This document shows positions 25,931-33,675 of a stretch of DNA of 64,000 nucleotides, in pieces. Source of the DNA: Flavipsychrobacter sp. (GTDB lineage: Bacteria > Bacteroidota > Bacteroidia > Chitinophagales > Chitinophagaceae); the NCBI GenBank assembly GCA_016786665.1, contig JAEUVZ010000007.1, positions 62,001-126,000 on the forward strand, in the 5' to 3' direction. The notes under the pieces were generated by a model that saw only the letters and a list, made by a program, of their open reading frames with translations, did no database searches and was not told the DNA's origin. A program made the translations under genes and the position numbers. Each line of letters starts with the position of its first letter. Positions within the stretch are counted from its first letter, which is position 1.

Positions 25931-27970
25931 ATGCAATGGTTTCTTTGGATAATAGCAGTAATAGCATCGGCAGGCGCGGGATATTGGGTTTATAGAGCGG
26001 ACGTAAAGCGGGCGGTACCCTACCCGTGGATCACCTCGCTGCTGCGGGCGGTAGTGGTATTTCTGACACTGCTGCTGCTGCTGGCCCCCGTTATCAGCAT
26101 CAGCCGGAACGAAACACAGAAGCCCGTCATCCTCTTTCTGCAAGATAATTCGCGGTCGGTAGCGGAAAACCTGGGCAAGGACAGCGCCCTGTTCCGCAGC
26201 AACTCTGAAGACCTGCTGCAACGACTCTCGGATAAGTACAAAGTGGTGAAATGGGGCTTTGGCAATGGCGTGCAGCCGGACAGCCTTTTCAGCTACAAAC
26301 AGCAAGCTACCGATATCTCCACCGCCCTCGGCCGGGCACAGGAATACTACGGACTTCAGAACCTGGGTGCCATAATATTACCCACCGACGGCCGCTTTAA
26401 CCAGGGGACACATCCCCTGTACCAGCAACTATCGCTGAACGGAACCTTGTATACCGTAGCCATAGGCGACAGCATAGCGCAAAAAGACCTGCGGATAGCC
26501 CAGGTGTACCACAACAAAGTGGTATCGCTCAACAGCCAGTTTGAAGTGCGGGCAGATATAGTGGCCAGCCTGTGCAACGGATACAGCAACAGCGTGCAAC
26601 TGACAGAAGCAGGCAACCTGGCGGGCAGTGCGCCGATAACCGTAAGCAGCGACCGCTACGACCGCTCGGTGTCGTTTTCCGTGCGGGCAGACCGGCCAGG
26701 GCTGCACCACTATGTGATACAGGCGCCTGTAATGGATGGCGAAAAGAACGTGACCAATAACCGCAGAGACGTATTTGTAGAAGTGGTGGACCAGAAAAAG
26801 AATGTGCTGATAGCCGCAGCAGCCCCCCACCCCGACCTGAATGCGATAAAAGAAGCGCTGAGCGGCCTGGAAAGCTTTAAAGTGACCGTGAAAATGGCTG
26901 ATGAATTGCCCGCCTCGCTGAGCGACTACCAGGTAATAATACTGCACCAGCTACCTGGCCAGTACCGGGAAGTGCTGCAAAAGGTGACAGCCGCCAAAAA
27001 GCCGGTGTGGTGCATAGTGGGCGCACAACCTAATGTGAATACCGCCAACGAAGTGCAAAGCGCTGTAACCATCCGCCAGCCAGGTGTGGCGCGTGATGTG
27101 TTTGCGGGCTACAACAGCTCGTTCAATATCTTTACGCTGCCGGCAAGTACACAGGCCGTGCTGGATAAGATGCCTCCCCTGTTTACTGCTACGGGCAATA
27201 TTGACGTGTCGCCATCGGCCCATGTATTACTGAACCAGCGCATCAACACGAGCAACACATCGGCGCCACTGTGGGCACTGCAGCAAGGCAGTACGCCCTC
27301 GGCCATACTGGCGGGAGAGGGACTCTGGCGCTGGCGCCTGTATGAGTACCGCCACTTTAACCAACACCTGGTGGTAGATGAACTGATACGGCAAACGGTA
27401 TCGTTCCTGTCGGTGAACGCCAATGAGCGCCCCTTCCAGGTGGAACTGCCGAAATACATATGGAGCGACCAGGAAGCTGTAACCATAAATGCATACCTGC
27501 TGAACGCCAATAACGAACAGGTAAATACCCCCGAAGCCAAGATAACACTGAGCGACAGTGCGGGTAAAAAATACAACTACACCCTGGAACGCTCCGGAAC
27601 AGCCTATAAGCTAAACACCGGGATACTGGCCGGAGGCAGCTATAGCTACAGCGCACAGGTAACCTACAATGGCAAACCGTACACGGCTACCGGCAGCTTT
27701 GTAGTAGAGAGTATGCCGCTGGAACTGATGGAGACCGGGGCAGACCATGCGCTACTGTATAGCCTGGCGCGAAAATATAATGGCTCCATGGTGCCGGTAC
27801 GCAACATCAGCAACCTGTATGACAGCCTACTGAACAACCAGAACATAAAGCCACTGATACAGACGGAAACAGAAACTGCGCCACTGGTAAACTGGAAATG
27901 GTTCTTCTTCCTGATACTTTTACTGGCCGCGGCTGAATGGCTTCTTCGTAAATACTGGATGGCGCAGTAG
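25931..27970 (+). CDS. Membrane-anchored VWA-like protein
   Basis: A 679-residue protein from the ATG at 25931 (MQWFLWIIAVIASAGAGYWV). Two membrane helices open it and a third closes it (FFFLILLLAAAEWLL), so about 600 residues lie outside the cytoplasm. The segment ILFLQDNSRSVAE near residue 75 contains D-x-S-x-S, the metal-site signature of a von Willebrand A domain, and ALGRAQEYYGLQNLGAIILP fits its later part. Ig-like beta domains follow. Its topology resembles the BatA-like proteins of Bacteroidota, but no MoxR ATPase or other Bat gene lies nearby. Function is unknown. Confidence 0.7.
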   Translation: MQWFLWIIAVIASAGAGYWVYRADVKRAVPYPWITSLLRAVVVFLTLLLLLAPVISISRNETQKPVILFLQDNSRSVAENLGKDSALFRSNSEDLLQRLSDKYKVVKWGFGNGVQPDSLFSYKQQATDISTALGRAQEYYGLQNLGAIILPTDGRFNQGTHPLYQQLSLNGTLYTVAIGDSIAQKDLRIAQVYHNKVVSLNSQFEVRADIVASLCNGYSNSVQLTEAGNLAGSAPITVSSDRYDRSVSFSVRADRPGLHHYVIQAPVMDGEKNVTNNRRDVFVEVVDQKKNVLIAAAAPHPDLNAIKEALSGLESFKVTVKMADELPASLSDYQVIILHQLPGQYREVLQKVTAAKKPVWCIVGAQPNVNTANEVQSAVTIRQPGVARDVFAGYNSSFNIFTLPASTQAVLDKMPPLFTATGNIDVSPSAHVLLNQRINTSNTSAPLWALQQGSTPSAILAGEGLWRWRLYEYRHFNQHLVVDELIRQTVSFLSVNANERPFQVELPKYIWSDQEAVTINAYLLNANNEQVNTPEAKITLSDSAGKKYNYTLERSGTAYKLNTGILAGGSYSYSAQVTYNGKPYTATGSFVVESMPLELMETGADHALLYSLARKYNGSMVPVRNISNLYDSLLNNQNIKPLIQTETETAPLVNWKWFFFLILLLAAAEWLLRKYWMAQ

Positions 27971-28062
27971 GCGGGTGGAAGCAAATGCCCCGACCAGTTT
28001 GGGCTACTCCTTCGGCCAGGGTGCGGGCCGTGTCTTTTGATTTTTGCTTCTTAAACCAGCTT

Positions 28063-29424
28063 CTAGAGATTGAAGCATCGCTCCGGGAATTGGGCGGCGT
28101 GCTTGTATACGAGATTGCGGATAAAGTCGTTGTCCTGCATGGGTTCCAGTTGCTGCTCCAGCAATGCCATGCTGCGGAGGCTATCGCGATTGTTGATATA
28201 CCCCATACCATAGAGGTTACCTCCTTTTATAAGGATGCAGCTTTCTTCATTTTCAGCGATGCCCTTATCGATAAAGGCAAACGTAGGCAGATGCCGGGCT
28301 ATCCAATCGATTGCTTTATCCACTTGTGCATTGTAGGCCTCGTGCTGGCTGTGTACGGAACACTCGCCGGCGGGTGTGGGGCCATCACCACAGTCGGCCA
28401 CCTTAGCGAGGTAGCAGAGCCTGGGGCACAACTCAAACTCGCTGATGAGCTCGCGCAACCACTGGTGCCCTTCAAAGATGGTATTGAACGTAAATAAAGG
28501 CTTGAAATTCTGCCGGGCCTTTTCGATAATGAACCGTTTGAACCCCTGCCTGTCTTCGTAGACAAACAGTCCGAAGCGTGGAAGGTATCCTCTCTGGCTG
28601 CGGTTGTACACCGGCCACAATTTTCGTATCTCGGTACTTTCCAGTATGTGCGCCATCAGTTCGGTGGCGCACTCCTTATAGCTGATTCTGTAAATCTCGC
28701 GGAGGAAATCCTGTTTCTGCTTATTGGCTTTATTGTTGGAAAAGTGGCTTTTCACCCGTTTGATGATGTTTACCGCCTTGCCCACGTAAATTACCTTTCC
28801 CTTAGCATTGTAAAAATAATAGACTCCCGGAGTAGCGGGGAGGCTATCGAGCTGCTCTACGGGCAGGTGCGGCGGCAGGTATTGCTCCCTGTTGCGGCCC
28901 TTCAGCATGCCGGCGATAACCATTTTGTCATCTTTGGCTACCAGCATGGAAAATATTTCGGCCGTGGCGAGTGCATCTCCACCGGCGCGGTGATGATTTT
29001 CCAGCCCTACATTCAACTGATGGCACAGCTTGCCGAGGCTATAGCCATTGAGCCCGGGCATAATCTTGCGGCTGAGGCGTACCGTACACAACTTGCGCGT
29101 GTCCAGCGTGAAGCCGGCCTCCTGCAGGTGATGCTTCACAAACGAATAATCGAAGTTGACATTGTGGGCCACGAATATCTTGTCTTGCAGCAAGCTGTAA
29201 ACATGCTCCGCGACCTCGTGAAAGGAGGGCGCTTTGGCCACCATCTCGTGATTAATGCCGGTAAGGTTCTGAATGAAATAGGGAATGGGACGGCCGGGAT
29301 TTACCAGCGTTTCGTAGAAGTCGAGCACCTGCCTGCCATCGTGTATTACAATAGCTATCTCCGTTATGCCATTTCCCATGGCATAACTACCTGTTGTCTC
29401 TATATCTACAATCGCGTATAGCAT
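28063..29424 (-). CDS. DEDDh exonuclease fused to a Cho/UvrC-type GIY-YIG nuclease
   Basis: A 453-residue fusion from the ATG at 29424. Residues 1-170 are a DnaQ-type 3'-5' exonuclease: D7-x-E9 in VDIETTG, HNVNFDYSF and HHRAGGDALATAE supply the acidic residues and the active-site His. Residues about 195-280 form a GIY-YIG endonuclease (PGVYYFYNAKGKVIYVGKA). The rest includes LCPRLCYL and CGDGPTPAGECSVH, a cysteine pattern like the cluster-binding region of UvrC and Cho, then YNAQVDKAIDWI. The pairing suggests a repair nuclease making a nick and trimming it. It has a good promoter and is a single gene. Confidence 0.88.
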   Translation of the reverse strand: MLYAIVDIETTGSYAMGNGITEIAIVIHDGRQVLDFYETLVNPGRPIPYFIQNLTGINHEMVAKAPSFHEVAEHVYSLLQDKIFVAHNVNFDYSFVKHHLQEAGFTLDTRKLCTVRLSRKIMPGLNGYSLGKLCHQLNVGLENHHRAGGDALATAEIFSMLVAKDDKMVIAGMLKGRNREQYLPPHLPVEQLDSLPATPGVYYFYNAKGKVIYVGKAVNIIKRVKSHFSNNKANKQKQDFLREIYRISYKECATELMAHILESTEIRKLWPVYNRSQRGYLPRFGLFVYEDRQGFKRFIIEKARQNFKPLFTFNTIFEGHQWLRELISEFELCPRLCYLAKVADCGDGPTPAGECSVHSQHEAYNAQVDKAIDWIARHLPTFAFIDKGIAENEESCILIKGGNLYGMGYINNRDSLRSMALLEQQLEPMQDNDFIRNLVYKHAAQFPERCFNL

Positions 29425-29463
29425 AAATTCTGAACTGCCGCGGCTCCGTTGATTTCTGTTTTG

Positions 29464-29498
29464 CAAAGGTACAGCCCCCGGGCTGTTATAAATGCAAA
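29464..29498 (-). promoter_or_regulatory. Promoter of the exonuclease/GIY-YIG gene
   Basis: On the minus strand TTTG (29495-29498), 23 bases, TACCTTTG (29464-29471). The -33 element overlaps the hairpin that follows the beta-propeller gene. Confidence 0.6.
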
Positions 29499-29522
29499 TC
29501 CCCTCCGGTGTGGAGGGGATTT
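29496..29522 (-). terminator. Hairpin after the beta-propeller lipoprotein gene
   Basis: AAATCCCCTCC (29496-29506) pairs with GGAGGGGATTT (29512-29522). On the minus strand no long T-run follows, while on the plus strand a T8 tract is nearby (29531-29538). Confidence 0.6.
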
Positions 29523-29548
29523 GGGATATCTTTTTTTTGAAGAATCGC

Positions 29549-30682
29549 TTACTGCATACCGCTTACTGATGAGTGGTATGTTTTGCCGGCGAGGTCGTCT
29601 ACCATAGGCGAACACTCTATGAGACCATTGATGCTCTGTGCCCAGCGGGGCTTACCGGTAACGAGGTCGAGCGCATACATATACTTATCGTGGCTGCCGC
29701 AATAGAGCATACCATCGTAAAGCATAGGCGAGGACTTTACCAGGCCGTATGTTTTGTACGCCCACTTCTTTTCTCCGTTGAGGATGTTAATCGCATAAAT
29801 GTTGTAATCGTAGCTACCCACATAAACGATATTAGCGCCTGCCGTAGGAGAAGAGCGGATTCGGTCGCCAGACTTAAAAGGTTGCTGCCAGCGGTGCAGG
29901 CCAGTAGCAGAGTCTACACAGTAGAGCTTGCTGTCGTCGCTGCCGAACAGAACGCTTCCGCCATATACCAGGGGCGAGCTATAGATGGGTTCCGCCGTAG
30001 GGAATGTCCATTTCAGTGTACCGTCTATACCGTTCAGGGCATACATTTTTTTGTCTTTGTTTCCCGCAAAAAGGAACTTGCCACTGGCTACCGGCGAAGA
30101 ATGAAATTCGTTTCCTGCGCCTGCATCGAACGTCCAGTTCAGCCATCCGCTTACCGCCTGGCAAGAGTACATTTTACCGTCGAGGCTGGCTATGATAACG
30201 TCTACCCCGTTCCATATGGTGGGTGAGGCCACTATATCGGCACCTGTTCCGAATTTCCACTTCACGGCGTCGTTCTCCAGGCAATACATGGTATCGTTGG
30301 TAGTAGCCACATACATCAGCTTCTCGTGCACGATGGGTGTAGCAATGATGGAGCCTCCCGGGAAGAGATTGATGGTATTAATGAGCGTACCACGCTTGGC
30401 ATCTATCTTAAAGAGATTGCCGTTGAGGCCGGCAATGTAAACACAGGTATCGAGCAGGACGGGGGACGCCTTAACGGGAGTGTTGAGGAACAATTCCCAA
30501 TGCTTCTGCCCTGTTTTGGGGTCGAAGGCGTAAACGAACTGGTTATCGCTGGCTATATAAACAGAAGGATAGAAGACCTCCGGCAGGGGGTCGTCGCCGC
30601 TGCTTTCCTTTTTACACGATGCTACGGTTACCGCAGCAACCACACTTACAGCCAATAAAGCCTTTTTCCAGAAATATGACAT
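29549..30682 (-). CDS. PQQ-like beta-propeller lipoprotein (BamB-like fold)
   Basis: A 377-residue exported lipoprotein; the signal sequence MSYFWKKALLAVSVVAAVTV ends at the lipobox VASC. The rest consists of seven or so repeats of the PQQ-type blade, each with a motif like VYIASDNQFVYAFDPKTGQ, LYCVDSATGLHRWQ or MYALDLVTGKPRWAQ. The AxDxxTGxxxW core is shared with BamB. BamB itself belongs to the BAM complex, and this protein could have that role or be a generic binding scaffold. It is a single gene with a possible -7 element (TAATTTTG) just upstream. Confidence 0.75.
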   Translation of the reverse strand: MSYFWKKALLAVSVVAAVTVASCKKESSGDDPLPEVFYPSVYIASDNQFVYAFDPKTGQKHWELFLNTPVKASPVLLDTCVYIAGLNGNLFKIDAKRGTLINTINLFPGGSIIATPIVHEKLMYVATTNDTMYCLENDAVKWKFGTGADIVASPTIWNGVDVIIASLDGKMYSCQAVSGWLNWTFDAGAGNEFHSSPVASGKFLFAGNKDKKMYALNGIDGTLKWTFPTAEPIYSSPLVYGGSVLFGSDDSKLYCVDSATGLHRWQQPFKSGDRIRSSPTAGANIVYVGSYDYNIYAINILNGEKKWAYKTYGLVKSSPMLYDGMLYCGSHDKYMYALDLVTGKPRWAQSINGLIECSPMVDDLAGKTYHSSVSGMQ

Positions 30683-30742
30683 GGTCTGAGATTACAAAAT
30701 TATTACTGCAAAATAGCGATTTTGCCGCTGTATAGCAATACT

Positions 30743-30779
30743 TTAAATAAAAAATCCGGTCTTAAGAAGAAGACCGGAT
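30743..30779 (-). terminator. Terminator after hpf
   Basis: ATCCGGTCTT (30754-30763) pairs with AAGACCGGAT (30770-30779). On the minus strand the stem is followed by a T-rich run, so it ends the xerC-hpf transcript. Confidence 0.88.
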
Positions 30780-30804
30780 CAATTATGCCAATGGTTGGCG
30801 TATT

Positions 30805-31110
30805 TTAAGCAACTGCTGCTAATTTACCTTTCTGGCGTTTTACCTGGTTGACCATAGAGTCGAAAGCCAGGCCAAAAGATTCCTCGAACGTTTTGCTGGC
30901 GTGCTTCACGAAAAACGAGTGTTTGGGTACATGCACCTTTATCTCTGCTATCTTATCCCTTACCTGCTGCGATAGATTGTCCAACTTCAGGTAAACCTCC
31001 ACCCCTACTATCCGGTCGTGAAAAGTCTGCAGCTTTTCAATTTTGGCGTTTACGTAGTCAATCAACTTCTGGTCAGCGTCAAAGTGCACTGTTTGGATTT
31101 GCACGTTCAT
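30805..31110 (-). CDS. hpf: Ribosome hibernation-promoting factor, short form
   Basis: A 101-residue protein of the HPF/YfiA (RaiA) family that binds the 30S decoding centre and helps form dormant ribosomes. MNVQIQTVHFDADQKLIDYV and the strand-helix-strand pattern with VEVYLKLD and AEIKVHVPKHSFFVKHASKT are typical. The C-terminal dimerisation domain of long HPF is absent, so this is the short type. It follows xerC by 31 bases on the same strand and ends at a strong terminator. In Bacteroidota xerC-hpf is a conserved pair. Confidence 0.93.
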   Translation of the reverse strand: MNVQIQTVHFDADQKLIDYVNAKIEKLQTFHDRIVGVEVYLKLDNLSQQVRDKIAEIKVHVPKHSFFVKHASKTFEESFGLAFDSMVNQVKRQKGKLAAVA

Positions 31111-31141
31111 AACGAAACAATTTTAAGTTAACAATATATAT

Positions 31142-32035
31142 CTACCCTTTCGGGTGGTTAAGTCTATGTATTTCTTTCAGTTTTTCGATGTTATTATGCG
31201 TATATACCTGCGTAGCGGCAAGGCTGCTGTGGCCAAGCAGGTCTTTAATGGCCTGTATATTGGCCCCATTGTTCAATAACTGGGTAGCAAACGTATGCCG
31301 CAACACGTGGGGGCTTTTTTTAGTGAGTGTAGTGCCTGTTTCCGCCAGGCGGCTTTTTACCACCTTGTAGACATAGCCAGCATATAAAGGTCGCCCGGAA
31401 TCCAATACCAAAAGATGATCCCGGTCAGTGCCTGGGCGATCTTTTTTCTCTTGTATATAATCCTTTAAGCTATCTATGAGCATAGGGCTGATGGGTACCA
31501 GGCGCTCTTTATTACCCTTCCCTAATATACGCACCTGCTTCATGCCCCACTCAATATCCAGCTCTTTTAGCTGTACGAGCTCTGCGCGGCGCATACCTGT
31601 CTGGTAAAGCAGCTCGCATATCATACGGTCGGTGAAGCCCCGGAACCCCTCTCCGAAGTTCTGCTCTTCCAGGAGCTGCTCTGTTTCCTGCTCTTTAAGG
31701 TAGGAAGGGAGCCGCTCGGGCAGGCGTATGCTGTGCATCTGGCGCACGGGATTCTTTTCTACCAGGCCCTGGCGCATGAGGTAGCGGAAAAAGGAGCTAA
31801 TGCCCGAAGACTTTCGGTTGATGGTTTTGGCGGTCTTTTTATCGTCTTTGAACGTAACCAGCCAGGACCGTATGTGGAAATGGGTGACCAGCGAGGTGTC
31901 GTTAAGCCCGAACTCGGTAGCCAAGAAGTCACGGAACTGGATGAGGTCGTTGTGGTATGCTACAATAGTGTTGGGAGAGTATCTCTTCTCAAACTTCAGG
32001 TACTGGAGAAAATTGGTGATGCTTTCGTCAATCAT
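31142..32035 (-). CDS. Tyrosine recombinase XerC/XerD
   Basis: A 297-residue site-specific recombinase for resolving chromosome dimers at dif. The N-terminal SAM-like domain (about 1-95) is followed by the catalytic domain with Arg in GMRRAELVQL, the Lys-bearing hairpin ILGKGNKERLVPI, HVLRHTFATQLL (H-x-x-R), GHSSLAATQVYTH (His/Tyr nucleophile). No transposon features flank it, and it sits between rpsU and hpf in the usual Bacteroidota order, so it is a housekeeping Xer rather than an integrase. XerC and XerD cannot be told apart by reading alone. Confidence 0.93.
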   Translation of the reverse strand: MIDESITNFLQYLKFEKRYSPNTIVAYHNDLIQFRDFLATEFGLNDTSLVTHFHIRSWLVTFKDDKKTAKTINRKSSGISSFFRYLMRQGLVEKNPVRQMHSIRLPERLPSYLKEQETEQLLEEQNFGEGFRGFTDRMICELLYQTGMRRAELVQLKELDIEWGMKQVRILGKGNKERLVPISPMLIDSLKDYIQEKKDRPGTDRDHLLVLDSGRPLYAGYVYKVVKSRLAETGTTLTKKSPHVLRHTFATQLLNNGANIQAIKDLLGHSSLAATQVYTHNNIEKLKEIHRLNHPKG

Positions 32036-32047
32036 AACAAATACAAA

Positions 32048-32083
32048 CCCGGTATTGTAAATATACGCATTTACAATACCGGG
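32048..32083 (-). terminator. Perfect 15-bp hairpin between rpsU and xerC
   Basis: CCCGGTATTGTAAAT (32048-32062) pairs without mismatch with ATTTACAATACCGGG (32069-32083). On the minus strand a T-rich run follows, so it probably ends most rpsU transcripts before xerC. Confidence 0.85.
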
Positions 32084-32127
32084 TGCAAGAATATTTCCGA
32101 GGCTTTTGTTAAAAAAAGCCGGGTATC

Positions 32128-32325
32128 TTATTTGTCAAGACGGCCATCAGCCATCTGATCGCGGTAGATCGCTTTCAGAATTTCTTTACGACGGCGCACG
32201 GAAGGCTTCGTGAAAGACTGACGCTCACGCAGTTGGTTAAGAGTCCGGGATTTTTCGAACTTCTTTTTGTACTTCTTCAGCGCTTTGTCAATGTTTTCGC
32301 AATCTTTAGAATCGATGATCAGCAT
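32128..32325 (-). CDS. rpsU: Ribosomal protein S21
   Basis: Small basic 30S protein of 65 residues, which contacts the anti-Shine-Dalgarno end of 16S rRNA. MLIIDSKDCENIDKALKKYK and RRKEILKAIYR are conserved S21 features. All isoleucines use ATC or ATT, unlike most genes in the window. It has one of the best promoters here and is followed by a perfect hairpin before xerC. Confidence 0.95.
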   Translation of the reverse strand: MLIIDSKDCENIDKALKKYKKKFEKSRTLNQLRERQSFTKPSVRRRKEILKAIYRDQMADGRLDK

Positions 32326-32357
32326 ATTGTATACCCCCTTTTAGTAATTTGGGATGG

Positions 32358-32388
32358 CAAAGATAATGAAAATTGCATTTCTGGCAAA
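32358..32388 (-). promoter_or_regulatory. rpsU promoter
   Basis: On the minus strand TTTG (32385-32388), 19 bases, TATCTTTG (32358-32365), a full match to the Bacteroidota sigma consensus. It lies 32 bases before the ATG. Confidence 0.85.
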
Positions 32389-32391
32389 CTT

Positions 32392-32424
32392 TTTGGGCGT
32401 TAGTATGTAAAGTCCATAATTTTG
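32392..32424 (+). promoter_or_regulatory. Promoter of the lipoprotein-ribE unit
   Basis: TTTG (32392-32395), 21 bases, TAATTTTG (32417-32424). It is back to back with the rpsU promoter; the two -33 elements are only 3 bases apart. Confidence 0.8.
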
Positions 32425-32466
32425 AATGTATTATTACGTTAGAATTAGGATGCGGTAAGTGAACCT

Positions 32467-33006
32467 ATGCGACACATTTTGATTTTATTTATGTTATTGC
32501 CTGCTTTGCTGGTCTCCTGCTCTAAACAGATGGATCCGCAGGCTATGAGTTATGAAGGCCAGGATACCCTGTATTGCAACGACCCCGAGGCTATTAACTA
32601 TAATCATAAATTTCCCGGCACGGCCGATAATATGGTGTGCCTGTACCCCACGGACGTGTTTGTGGGACGCTATTACCTGGAAGACAGCGTGTACACGGCT
32701 GACTTCGCCTCGTACTATGTAATAAAGGACACCGTGAATATATACCAGCTTACCAAGACCAAAATGGCGGTAGTGGGCTTTTGCGGGCCTTTTGATTCGC
32801 TTAAGCTGACGGCCGGCCGGTACTACCGCGCCACCCTGGACAGCAGCAGCGCGAACGGGCAACCCCTCTGCAGCCCTAAGGACACCATTAGCGGGACCTT
32901 TAGCCGGGTAGCCTTTGACAGTACTATTGTGCGGCTGGACCTGACGATGATGAGCGACACCGCAGGACTGAAATATCATAAAGGCACCGCTAAGAAGATA
33001 CAATAA
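32467..33006 (+). CDS. Hypothetical lipoprotein upstream of ribE
   Basis: A 179-residue lipoprotein with signal peptide and lipobox LLVSC (about residue 18). The segment YCNDPEAINYNHKFPGTADN followed by MVCLYP resembles the short Ca-binding-like repeat GC-DP-A-NYNP-A--DDGSC-YP frequent in Bacteroidota surface proteins. The rest is a predicted beta sandwich with a Cys pair. It is 8 bases upstream of ribE and shares its promoter, although a functional link to riboflavin is not evident. Confidence 0.65.
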   Translation: MRHILILFMLLPALLVSCSKQMDPQAMSYEGQDTLYCNDPEAINYNHKFPGTADNMVCLYPTDVFVGRYYLEDSVYTADFASYYVIKDTVNIYQLTKTKMAVVGFCGPFDSLKLTAGRYYRATLDSSSANGQPLCSPKDTISGTFSRVAFDSTIVRLDLTMMSDTAGLKYHKGTAKKIQ

Positions 33007-33014
33007 GCACGTAC

Positions 33015-33611
33015 ATGTTTACCGGAATAATAGAAGCCGAAGGCACTGTGAACGAAATAGTGCAGGAAGGCAGCAATATAGACTACTGGATAGAAAGCGG
33101 CCTGGCACAGGAACTGAAAGTGGACCAATCGGTAGCGCATAATGGCGTGTGCCTGACTGTAGTGCAGGTAAGCGGCCAATGCTACCGGGTAACGGCAGTG
33201 GCGGAAACCCTGGCCAAGACCACACTGGGCCAGTGGAAAGAAGAAGACGTAGTGAACCTGGAACGCGCGCTGAAAGCAGGCGACCGCCTGGATGGCCACT
33301 TTGTGCAGGGGCATGTGGACTGTATAGGTACCTGTACCGAAAAGGTAAAACTGGACGGCAGCTGGCTTTTCCGGTTTGAATTTCCCGAGGAATATGCGGC
33401 ACTGGTAATAGAAAAGGGCTCGATATGCATAAACGGCGTGAGCCTGACCGCCTTTAATATAGGCCGAAAAGAACTGACCGTAACAATAATACCCTATACC
33501 TACAACCACACCAACTTTGGGTACATAGAGCCCGGGGACGCGGTGAACCTGGAATTTGACGTGCTGGGCAAGTACCTGCTGCGCCAGGCATCGCTGGCAC
33601 ATAACATATAA
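33015..33611 (+). CDS. ribE: Riboflavin synthase alpha chain
   Basis: Converts two 6,7-dimethyl-8-ribityllumazine molecules to riboflavin. The 198-residue protein has the usual two lumazine-binding repeats: repeat 1 from MFTGIIEAEGTVNEI to SVAHNGVCLTVV, and repeat 2 from GHFVQGHVDCIGTC to SICINGVSLTAF. The N-terminal MFTGII is diagnostic. Other riboflavin genes and an FMN riboswitch are not seen here. It follows a lipoprotein gene by 8 bases. Confidence 0.96.
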   Translation: MFTGIIEAEGTVNEIVQEGSNIDYWIESGLAQELKVDQSVAHNGVCLTVVQVSGQCYRVTAVAETLAKTTLGQWKEEDVVNLERALKAGDRLDGHFVQGHVDCIGTCTEKVKLDGSWLFRFEFPEEYAALVIEKGSICINGVSLTAFNIGRKELTVTIIPYTYNHTNFGYIEPGDAVNLEFDVLGKYLLRQASLAHNI

Positions 33612-33675
33612 TGACTTATATTGCGGTCAACATTTTATCGGCCGCCAGCCACCTGGCTGCGGCGATTTACCCCTT

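Noticed and set aside
31142-32035. Tyrosine recombinase as a mobile-element integrase
   Set aside because: It lies in the rpsU-xerC-hpf housekeeping context with no tRNA, att repeats or cargo.
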